From the NCBI GenBank assembly GCA_913062745.1, contig CAJXXJ010000004.1:1-20975 (forward strand): a DNA stretch of 20,975 nucleotides, in the 5' to 3' direction. Position numbers and translations under genes: made by a program. Source of the DNA: an uncultured Phaeodactylibacter sp. GTDB taxonomy: Bacteria > Bacteroidota > Bacteroidia > Chitinophagales > Saprospiraceae. Positions 7,772-13,734 of the stretch are shown here, piece after piece (position 1 is the first letter of the stretch; every line of letters begins with the position of its first letter). The notes under the pieces were generated by a model. That model searched no databases, was not told the DNA's origin, and saw only the letters and a program-made list of their open reading frames with translations.

Positions 7772-8036
7772 GCCTGAGTGGTTTAAAGGGCCGTAGAACA
7801 TAACTAATGTGCTCAAGATAGGCGGAACGGCCTTTTATTTGAAATGACAATTCTCAATCCGAGGGATGGAAGCGGTGCAGGCAAACAATGATGGCTTTAA
7901 GTTTTTATTAACCAGGAGCGATGCCTTCCGGATGCGCCAAAATTTTCTTCTGCTGCATCTGTGGTATGGTTCCCTGTTTGAAAAACTATAACTTTAAGGC
8001 ATGGAATATCAAGCCATGGATCAAACAAACAACTTC

Positions 8037-9113
8037 ATGATAAAATATGCCCGTTTATTGCTCTTTGTACTCCCATTGCTGATGCTGACCAACTGCACAG
8101 AAGAAGCGCAGCGCGGTATGCGCGCGGTGCCTACTGCCTTTGGCCAGCTCAACGAGATTGTGGTCGTGATGGACCAGGAGCTTTGGGACAGTCATGTGGG
8201 CGATACCCTGCGTTACTATTATTCATCCGCCTACCCGCTGTTGCCGCAGCCGGAGCCGGTTTTTGACTTGCGCCACTTTACGCCGGAGGACCTGAAGAAA
8301 GACCCGCTGCGCAAAGAACTGCGTACCTACATGTTTGTCGCTAACCTCGCCGAGGAAGATTCGCCGACCAGCCAGGTAATCCGCAAAGATGTGGGGCAGC
8401 AGAAAACGGACGAGGCGCGGGACAACCTGGAAATCAACAACGCCGCTGGCCGGGACAAATGGGCTAAGGGGCAGCTGCTGGTTTATCAGTTTGCTTACTC
8501 CCGGGATGCGCTCATTGATGCGCTCAAGGCAAATTTTCCGGCCGTGAAGCGCCGCGTCAATGAGTTTGACAAAAAGAAGCTGGAATCCTACATCTACCTC
8601 GACGGGGTCAACAACAGCCTGATCAAGGAGGTGCGCGACAGCATGGGGGTGGAGCTGCGCCTTCCGAACGATTACTTCATGGCGGTCAATGACGGAGAGG
8701 TGATCTGGATGCGGAAAGAAACGGATAAGACCTCTCAGAACCTGCTGCTCAAAAAAATGAAGTACGAAGACAAGGCGCAGCTTACGGAAGCCTATCTGCT
8801 TTCCCTTCGTGATTCTATCGGGCGGCAGTACATTTCCTCCACCATCGAGGACAGCTATATGCGGGTGAATAATGAAGACCTGCCGATCGTCTTTAATACC
8901 ACCAAAGTGAATGGCAACTTTGCGGTGGAAGCCCGGGGTATCTGGGAGATTGTGGGAGATTACATGGGCGGCTCCTTCATCAGCTATATGGTGCTGAACC
9001 CGAATACCAATGAGCTGCTGTTCATCGATGGTTTCCTGCATGCCCCCGGCGAGGACAAACGCGACCTGATGGAGCATCTGGATTACATCATCAATACGCT
9101 TAAGTTCCGGTAA
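8037..9113 (+). CDS. DUF4837-family lipoprotein
   Basis: A 358-residue lipoprotein of a family found almost only in Bacteroidota and of unknown function. The signal peptide MIKYARLLLFVLPLLMLTNC ends in lipobox LTNC (Cys20). Family-like features follow: GQLNEIVVVMDQELWDSHVG near the N-terminus, DPLRKELRTYMFVANL, then DYFMAVNDGEVIWMRKET and GIWEIVGDYMGGSFISYMV, then TNELLFIDGFLHAPGEDKRD and a C-terminal helix ending TLKFR. An in-frame ATG at 8001 would add 12 polar residues before the signal peptide; I prefer 8037, since lipoprotein signals normally have short leads. It stands alone between a divergent OMP/peptidase pair and the sigma/anti-sigma pair, so context says little about role. Confidence 0.85.
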   Translation: MIKYARLLLFVLPLLMLTNCTEEAQRGMRAVPTAFGQLNEIVVVMDQELWDSHVGDTLRYYYSSAYPLLPQPEPVFDLRHFTPEDLKKDPLRKELRTYMFVANLAEEDSPTSQVIRKDVGQQKTDEARDNLEINNAAGRDKWAKGQLLVYQFAYSRDALIDALKANFPAVKRRVNEFDKKKLESYIYLDGVNNSLIKEVRDSMGVELRLPNDYFMAVNDGEVIWMRKETDKTSQNLLLKKMKYEDKAQLTEAYLLSLRDSIGRQYISSTIEDSYMRVNNEDLPIVFNTTKVNGNFAVEARGIWEIVGDYMGGSFISYMVLNPNTNELLFIDGFLHAPGEDKRDLMEHLDYIINTLKFR

Positions 9114-9275
9114 CGGACATCCCCTCCGGTGATGCTCTGCCGCTTGTTTGCAGACAGGGCAGCGCATCATCAGAGTGGTTGCTTTCGCGCTCAGTCATTT
9201 TCGGCAAAGAAACGGCAATCTGCTGCTTTGTCACTGATGCTCCGACTTTTATACTTGCTTTTGCTTTTTATTCCT

Positions 9276-9283
9276 TATTTTAG
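9276..9283 (+). promoter_or_regulatory. Candidate -7 box just ahead of the sigma factor start
   Basis: TATTTTAG resembles TAnnTTTG, and TTG at 9255-9257 lies 18 bases upstream, a normal spacing. The predicted transcription start falls near the ATG at 9288, which would make the message almost leaderless. Pattern match only. Confidence 0.25.
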
Positions 9284-9287
9284 AGGG

Positions 9288-9902
9288 ATGAAGCTCTTCG
9301 TACGCTCTTCGGCCCGCTCCGACTACAAAAGGTGGGAGGATAACAAGTTGCTGCAGCACTGGCGGGCTTCCCGTGAGCGTGCCTGTTTTGACGAGCTTTA
9401 CGACCGTTACGTACACCTGGTATACGGTACCTGCAAAAAAGCGCTCGACGATTCGCAAGACAGTAAAGACGCTACCATGCAGGTGTTTGAAGCCTTACTC
9501 CACCTTCCCCGTGAAAAGCCGATTCACAATCTGCGCAGCTGGCTGTACGTAACAGCGCGCAATACCTGTATTTCTTACTACCGGAAGCGGGCTCAATCCC
9601 CGGTTTTCCAGGAGGATTCCACTTTTTTTGAAAAAAGTGCTGAAAAATTTATGGAAAATGAAGGGTTGACGCGACTCCTTAGCAGAGAACACCCTCAACT
9701 GCTCGATCAGCTTGCCGATGCACTGGAGCAATTGGAGCCGGCACAGGCGGAATGCCTGGAGCTCTTTTTCTTTGAAGAGCGCAGCTACAAAAGCATTAGC
9801 GAAGAAACCGGCTACAGCCTGAAACAGGTTAAAAGCTATCTGCAAAATGGCAAGCGCAAGCTGAGTATAATTTTAAAAAATGATTTAGCAAGTGAGGAAT
9901 AA
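9288..9902 (+). CDS. ECF-type RNA polymerase sigma factor (paired with anti-sigma)
   Basis: A 204-residue sigma factor from ATG at 9288. Region 2 is at about 33-101 (CFDELYDRYVHLVYGTCKKA, then DSKDATMQVFEALLHL, NLRSWLYVTARNTCISYYRK) and region 4 at about 140-195 (LEPAQAECLELFFFEERSYK, ETGYSLKQVKSYLQNGKRKL). The frame is open upstream to 9129, but that extension (arginine- and leucine-rich, no family similarity) is unlikely to be translated. The stop is 12 bases before a zinc-finger anti-sigma gene on the same strand, the usual arrangement for a sigma factor held inactive at the membrane. The linker (about 103-137) is charged and poorly conserved. Targets and trigger are unknown. Confidence 0.9.
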   Translation: MKLFVRSSARSDYKRWEDNKLLQHWRASRERACFDELYDRYVHLVYGTCKKALDDSQDSKDATMQVFEALLHLPREKPIHNLRSWLYVTARNTCISYYRKRAQSPVFQEDSTFFEKSAEKFMENEGLTRLLSREHPQLLDQLADALEQLEPAQAECLELFFFEERSYKSISEETGYSLKQVKSYLQNGKRKLSIILKNDLASEE

Positions 9903-9914
9903 CAAGTCTGGAGA

Positions 9915-10664
9915 ATGAAAAACATATTTTTTAAGGAGCGCACGTGCCTTTCCCGCCGTGAGCTCAGGCAGTACCTCCACGGGCAGTGTTCCCGGGAGGA
10001 ACGCCAATCGATTGAGCACCACCTGCTGGATTGCCCGCTGTGCTCGGATGCCGTGGACGGCCTGGCCGGGGCGGCAGATGGAGCTGTGCTGGAAGAGGAA
10101 CTTTCTGAATTGCCGGATACCTTTCACCGCTCCGGCATCAACAACAGCTGGCGATGGCCAAACTGGGCTGCGGCCGCCGTACTCCTGCTGGCCGGAGCTT
10201 ACGCTCTGATACAGTACCGTACTGCTAAAACGGATGAGCACTTGTTTATAGCCTATTTTGAGCCGGTTTCCACCTCCTACCTTACCCTGCGCGGTGCCCG
10301 CGGCATTAATCCGCTGGAAGGGAAGCCGGAGCTGCAACAGGCCCTGGCTTATTACCTGGAGAGCGATTTCGCGTCGAGCTTGCCGCATTTCAGCAATTAC
10401 CTTCAAAGCTATCCGGAAGACGACCGCGCGCATCTGCTTTGGGCAAATGCACTGCTGGGGGCAGGCAAAAGCCGCCGGGCCAGAAATGTGCTGCAGCAGC
10501 TGTACGAAGCATATCCGCAGCGCAGTGAACTGCTATGGTACCTGGCGCTGGCACATGTGAAACTTGGAGAGAAGCCGAAGGCAGAGGCACTGCTGCAACA
10601 ACTAATCCGGACCGCGCCGGACTACCGCGCCGAAGCAGAAAAGCTCTACGAAGCGCTGCGGTAA
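9915..10664 (+). CDS. Anti-sigma factor with zinc finger, one membrane helix and TPR domain
   Basis: A 249-residue single-pass membrane protein. Residues 10-50 form a ZAS-type zinc-binding domain (LRQYLHGQCSREERQSIEHH, then LLDCPLCSDAV) with His36-x3-Cys40-x2-Cys43, which normally grips the sigma factor in the cytoplasm. A membrane helix lies at about 83-100 (WAAAAVLLLAGAYALI). The remaining 150 residues, placed outside the inner membrane by topology, are TPR-like helices (ELQQALAYYLESDFASSLPH, DRAHLLWANALLGAGKSRRA, SELLWYLALAHVKLGEKPKA), ending at a bidirectional hairpin. It follows its sigma gene by 12 bases. TPR as sensor or partner-binding module is inference; the inducing signal is unknown. 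Confidence 0.87.
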   Translation: MKNIFFKERTCLSRRELRQYLHGQCSREERQSIEHHLLDCPLCSDAVDGLAGAADGAVLEEELSELPDTFHRSGINNSWRWPNWAAAAVLLLAGAYALIQYRTAKTDEHLFIAYFEPVSTSYLTLRGARGINPLEGKPELQQALAYYLESDFASSLPHFSNYLQSYPEDDRAHLLWANALLGAGKSRRARNVLQQLYEAYPQRSELLWYLALAHVKLGEKPKAEALLQQLIRTAPDYRAEAEKLYEALR

Positions 10665-10704
10665 AAAAACGAACTGCCGGACAGCATAGCGCCGCCCGGC
10701 AGTT
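10663..10704 (-). terminator. Rho-independent terminator of htpG, shared with the anti-sigma gene
   Basis: A perfect nine-pair stem, AACTGCCGG (10672-10680) with CCGGCAGTT (10696-10704), has a 15-base loop. On the minus strand it is followed by CG and a run of seven T residues, a classic terminator for htpG. On the plus strand it also lies right after the anti-sigma stop but has only a weak T-rich tail, so it may serve both convergent genes. Confidence 0.82.
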
Positions 10705-10719
10705 GCACCGTGGTTTCCT

Positions 10720-10740
10720 TTTCCTGATTATTTCAGGAAA
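10720..10740. repeat. Inverted repeat spanning the htpG stop codon
   Basis: TTTCCTGA (10720-10727) and TCAGGAAA (10733-10740) form a perfect eight-pair stem whose five-base loop contains the htpG stop codon. It could slow release or protect the mRNA 3' end, but nothing proves a function. Confidence 0.5.
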
Positions 10741-12593
10741 TTCATACTCTTGTTGATGAAAGCAGTAAGCTCCGCACCGGTCAGCATATTTTGGTTGAGC
10801 AAAGCGAGCTTGTAAAGATAGTCGGCCACTTCCTGCGTACCTTCTGCCTCTTCCTGCCCTGCCAGTTTGCTGGCAATCAGCGGGTGGTTGGAATTGACCA
10901 CTACGTTCACGCTGTCCGGGAAGTCACCGAACTGCATACCCTGCAGCGTCTGCATTTCCTTCATGCGGCGCATAAACTCCGGCCGGGTGATGGTAACGGG
11001 CTGATCTTCCGGAGAGAGGGCTTTCATCACCACCGTATTGCCCGGTTTGTCCGCTACTTTTTCAAACAGCTCTTTGACCTTGTTCTGCTGCTCTTCGCTC
11101 AGTACGGATTCGGTCTCCTCGTCTTTCTGCACCAGATTGTCCACCGTATCCGAATCGACGCGCACGAAAGTCACATCTCCAAACTTCTGCTCCAGATGCT
11201 GCATGAAATGGTTGTCGATCACATTATCGAATAAGACCACATCGTAGCCCTTCTTCTTCGCCGCGGAGATGAAGCTGTCGTGCTGCTCAGGAGCATTGGT
11301 GTACAGCACCACGATTTTATCGTATTTATCGGTTTGCTGCTCCTTCACCTTGTCCTTGTAGGCTTCCACCGGCGTGAAGCTGCCGTCAATGCTCTTCAGC
11401 AGCGAAAACGGCAGGGCCCGCTCGTAGAATTTCTCGTCGGAGATCATTCCGTACTTAATGAATACGCCGAGGTCGTCCCACTTAGCCTTGAAATTCTCTT
11501 CGTCTTTCTTGTAAAGCTCTGCCAGCTTATCTGCTACTTTTTTAGTGATGTAGCCGGTGATTTTACGCACGTTGCTGTCGCTTTGCAGGTAACTGCGGGA
11601 CACGTTCAGCGGAATATCAGGAGAATCAATCACACCGTGCAGCAGCGTCAGGAATTCCGGTACAATTTCCTTGACATCATCCGTGACGTACACCTGATTG
11701 CTGTACAGCTGTATCTTGTTTTTCTGCAGCTCAAAGTTATTGCCGAGCTTAGGGAAGTACAGTATACCCGTCAGGTTGAACGGATAGTCGATGTTGAGGT
11801 GAATCCAGAACAGCGGCGGCGTGCTGAAAGGGTACAGCTCGTTGTAGAATGACTTGTAGTCTTCGTCCGTCAGGTCTGCCGGCTGCTTGCGCCAGGCCGG
11901 GTCCGGGTTGTTGATGATGTTGTCGACTTCAATCTGCTTTTCCTCGGCGTCGTCTCCTTCGCCTTCCGTCACCGTTTCGGTTTTGGTGCCGAACTTAATA
12001 GGCACAGGCAGGAATTTGCAATACTTGTCGAGCAACTGCTGAATGCGGTGCTCTTCCAGAAACTCTTTGTTCTCCTCATTGATGTAGAGGATAACATCAG
12101 TCCCCCGGCTTGATTTGTCGTTTTCCTCCAGGAAGTACTCCGGGTTGCCCTCGCAGACCCAGGTAGCGCCGCCTGCTCCTTCCTGGTAAGACAGGGTGCG
12201 CACTTCTACCTTGTCGGCTACCATAAAGGCCGAATAAAACCCGAGGCCGAAATGCCCGATGATGGAGGCATCGTCTTTATACTTTTCCAGAAACTCTTCA
12301 GCACTGGAGAAAGCCACCTGGTTCAGGTACTTTTCCACCTCTTCGGAGGTCATGCCGATGCCTTTGTCCCGGATGGTCAGGGTCTTTGCCTCTTCATCGA
12401 TCAGGATTTCGATGGTGGTATCCCCGAGCTCGCCGGTAGTCTGGCCGCGGCGGGAAAGTGCTTTAAGTTTAGTCGTGGCGTCTACGGCATTGGACACCAA
12501 TTCGCGGAGGAATATCTCGTGGTCAGAATACAAGAACTTCTTGATAATCGGGAAGATATTCTCCGTTTGAACAGATATGTTACCTTTTGGCAT
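10728..12593 (-). CDS. htpG: Molecular chaperone HtpG (bacterial Hsp90)
   Basis: A 621-residue cytoplasmic ATP-dependent chaperone. The N-terminal GHKL ATPase domain shows FLRELVSNAVDATTKL (catalytic Glu and Mg-binding Asn), IRDKGIGMTSEEVEKYLNQV and IIGHFGLGFYSAFMVAD with the glycine-rich lid, then SRGTDVILYI. The middle domain carries PLFWIHLNIDYPFNLTGILY and the conserved SRSYLQSDSNVRKI arginine loop region. The dimerisation domain follows to NMLTGAELTAFINKSMNFLK. Length matches the family. The ATG at 12593 gives the standard start MPKGNISVQTENIFPI; the frame extends upstream to 12674, but that extension is unlike the family. The stop codon sits in the loop of a small 8-bp hairpin and a strong terminator lies downstream. 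No CIRCE-like operator is visible upstream, so heat-shock control by HrcA is not supported. Confidence 0.97.
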   Translation of the reverse strand: MPKGNISVQTENIFPIIKKFLYSDHEIFLRELVSNAVDATTKLKALSRRGQTTGELGDTTIEILIDEEAKTLTIRDKGIGMTSEEVEKYLNQVAFSSAEEFLEKYKDDASIIGHFGLGFYSAFMVADKVEVRTLSYQEGAGGATWVCEGNPEYFLEENDKSSRGTDVILYINEENKEFLEEHRIQQLLDKYCKFLPVPIKFGTKTETVTEGEGDDAEEKQIEVDNIINNPDPAWRKQPADLTDEDYKSFYNELYPFSTPPLFWIHLNIDYPFNLTGILYFPKLGNNFELQKNKIQLYSNQVYVTDDVKEIVPEFLTLLHGVIDSPDIPLNVSRSYLQSDSNVRKITGYITKKVADKLAELYKKDEENFKAKWDDLGVFIKYGMISDEKFYERALPFSLLKSIDGSFTPVEAYKDKVKEQQTDKYDKIVVLYTNAPEQHDSFISAAKKKGYDVVLFDNVIDNHFMQHLEQKFGDVTFVRVDSDTVDNLVQKDEETESVLSEEQQNKVKELFEKVADKPGNTVVMKALSPEDQPVTITRPEFMRRMKEMQTLQGMQFGDFPDSVNVVVNSNHPLIASKLAGQEEAEGTQEVADYLYKLALLNQNMLTGAELTAFINKSMNFLK

Positions 12594-12833
12594 AGCTCCT
12601 ACTTTTTTTATACCCATCAGTACAAAGCCTGTGCCAGCTAAAAAAAACTGACAACTTGACGTAACCTCTTGCAAATACTGCCGTACAAAGAGGCGTGCGC
12701 AGCCGAAAGGCAGAGAGCAACAAGCTGTTTACACAAAATTGCAACAAGCGGTTGAAAAAAATAGCAGAAATGCCTAATTTGCGCCCAAAGAGAGCAACGG
12801 GATAAAAAATCCCTTTCAAAAGAGCTATACTAC

Positions 12834-12865
12834 AAAAAAAAGAGGGGGAGAATTTTTAATTCCCC
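12834..12865 (-). terminator. Minus-strand terminator upstream of htpG
   Basis: On the minus strand GGGGAAT pairs with ATT-CTCCCC (seven pairs with a small bulge, loop about five bases), followed by CTC and eight T residues (plus-strand A run at 12834-12841). It would end minus-strand transcription arriving from the right before the htpG promoter region. Since rpiB already has its own terminator, its natural client is unclear; it may insulate htpG. Confidence 0.65.
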
Positions 12866-12950
12866 GAGGGCAATAGCCTCCTGTCTACGTACCAAAACTT
12901 CAAATCAAGAGATAATCAGGCACCGAATACGATGTGCTGCACAGCGGCCT

Positions 12951-13109
12951 GAAAATGCGTGGTGCCTTCACGAAGATCTGATGCTTATTGCTTCGGCAAT
13001 CTGCAAAAGTCTATTGTTGTGAGCAGCGAGGCTGATACTGGGGGGTAGTCAGTCCGTTGCTCGCGCAATAGGTTTTACAAATGCATTTAAGAAGTGACCT
13101 GGCCTTTTC
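12951..13109 (+). ncRNA. Candidate structured RNA, possibly 6S-like
   Basis: The region folds into a long rod when read by eye. The inner arm is nearly continuous from 13011 to 13071: CTATTG/CAATAG, then GTGAGCAGCG/CGTTGCTCGC (two wobble pairs), GGCTGA/TCAGTC and TAC/GTA around a G-rich loop. AAAA (13005-13008) and TTTT (13073-13076) extend it. A side hairpin on the 5' strand, ATTGC-TTCG-GCAAT (12987-13000), has the very stable C(UUCG)G tetraloop, which favours the plus strand. Outer pairing is patchy: ATGC/GCAT, TCT/AGA, TCAC/GTGA, GAAAA/TTTTC. A long arm, a bubble with a hairpin and a closing stem in about 160 bases is the build of 6S RNA, which binds housekeeping RNA polymerase, but I cannot match a family consensus. 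Strand and ends are uncertain, and no clear promoter is seen. Confidence 0.4.
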
Positions 13110-13140
13110 TTTCTGGGGGGTAAGGATTGGCTATGGTCCA

Positions 13141-13190
13141 CACAAATTGGGCGGAGAACCTCGGTTCTTCGCCCTTTTGTGATTTTAGCG
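13141..13190 (+). terminator. Strong plus-strand terminator-like hairpin
   Basis: GGGCGGAGAAC (13150-13160) pairs with GTTCTTCGCCC (13165-13175 region) over eleven pairs including one G-T, closed by a CTCG loop. CACAAA (13141-13146) and TTTGTG (13176-13181) extend the stem. The 3' side runs into TTTTGTGATTTT. No plus-strand protein gene lies upstream, so it is best explained as the end of a noncoding transcript. Confidence 0.65.
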
Positions 13191-13221
13191 GGCAGGTTTA
13201 CGCTTCTTCGCAGTCAACAAC

Positions 13222-13267
13222 AAAAAAAGTGGTCAGTACCCATTCGGGGGCGCTAACCACTTTTTTT
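13222..13267. terminator. Symmetric terminator after rpiB
   Basis: A perfect twelve-pair stem, seven A plus GTGGT (13222-13233) with ACCAC plus seven T (13256-13267), lies 20 bases after the rpiB stop. The A and T runs make it a potential terminator on both strands: for rpiB on the minus strand and for anything reading rightward on the plus strand. Confidence 0.88.
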
Positions 13268-13287
13268 ATGCGGCTTTTCGTTCCGGC

Positions 13288-13734
13288 TTATCCGCTGCAG
13301 GCAATTTTACCGACCCGCCGTTCGTGCCGGCCACCTTCAAATTCAGCACTCAGAAAAGCTTCGGCAATCTCCATGGCCGTTTCTTCCGTGATGAAGCGTA
13401 CCGGCAGCGCCAGCACATTAGCATCGTTGTGCTGCCGGGCCAGTTCGGCCAGTTCCGGCGTCCAGCAGAGCGCCGCGCGGATGCCCTGATGTTTGTTGGC
13501 CGTTATAGCCACACCGTTTCCGCTGCCGCACATGACGATGCCCAGAGCGGCACTTCCGCTCTCCACTGCTTCCGCTACCGGGTGCACAAAGTCGGGGTAG
13601 TCTACAGACTCCTCAGAGTGGGTGCCAAAATCCTGTACTTCGATGCCGCGGTGCTGCAGCATCGCGACGATGCGGGCCTTGTAAGGAAAGCCCGCGTGGT
13701 CGCAACCGATTGCGATTTGCTTAACGTCCGCCAT
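13288..13734 (-). CDS. rpiB: Ribose-5-phosphate isomerase B
   Basis: A 148-residue cytoplasmic enzyme of the LacAB/RpiB family that interconverts ribose 5-phosphate and ribulose 5-phosphate in the pentose phosphate pathway. Visible motifs: IAIGCDHAGFPYK with Asp12-His13 in the substrate site, DFGTHSEESVDYPDF, the catalytic MCGSGNGVAITANK with Cys69, and RQHNDANVLALPVRFI with His102. Length fits the family (about 145-150). The start ATG at 13734 lies inside the upstream DUF2723 gene: the two overlap by 14 bases, so rpiB is probably translated from the same message. A symmetric terminator follows. Confidence 0.95.
   Translation of the reverse strand: MADVKQIAIGCDHAGFPYKARIVAMLQHRGIEVQDFGTHSEESVDYPDFVHPVAEAVESGSAALGIVMCGSGNGVAITANKHQGIRAALCWTPELAELARQHNDANVLALPVRFITEETAMEIAEAFLSAEFEGGRHERRVGKIACSG

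Larger units (their letters stand above)
12594..13287. other. Long non-protein-coding intergenic region between htpG and rpiB
   Basis: About 694 bases with no plausible protein gene on either strand. The left part (12594-12830) is the htpG upstream region, AT-rich with several A and T tracts but no convincing promoter pair. From 12834 to 13267 it holds a minus-strand terminator, a folded element that may be an RNA gene, a plus-strand terminator-like hairpin and the symmetric terminator after rpiB; these are listed separately. No tmRNA, RNase P or SRP RNA signature sequence was found. Confidence 0.7.

Noticed and set aside
7989..7996. TAACTTTA as a promoter -7 box for the DUF4837 gene
   Set aside because: One mismatch in the box and no TTG at the expected -33 distance; too weak to list.
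8223..9170. 315-codon minus-strand open frame opposite the DUF4837 gene
   Set aside because: No recognisable domain or signal peptide; the plus-strand lipoprotein explains the region.
9129..9287. N-terminal extension of the second sigma factor
   Set aside because: The 53 extra residues show no sigma-family similarity and the ATG at 9288 starts where ECF factors begin.
12931..12945. Small palindrome TGTGC-T-GCACA as an operator
   Set aside because: A five-base dyad with a one-base centre occurs by chance, and no second copy or regulator supports it.
12900..13200. tmRNA, RNase P RNA or SRP RNA
   Set aside because: None of the signature sequences was found: no tRNA-like ends, no GAGGAAAGTCC block, no GGAAG-type SRP loop context.
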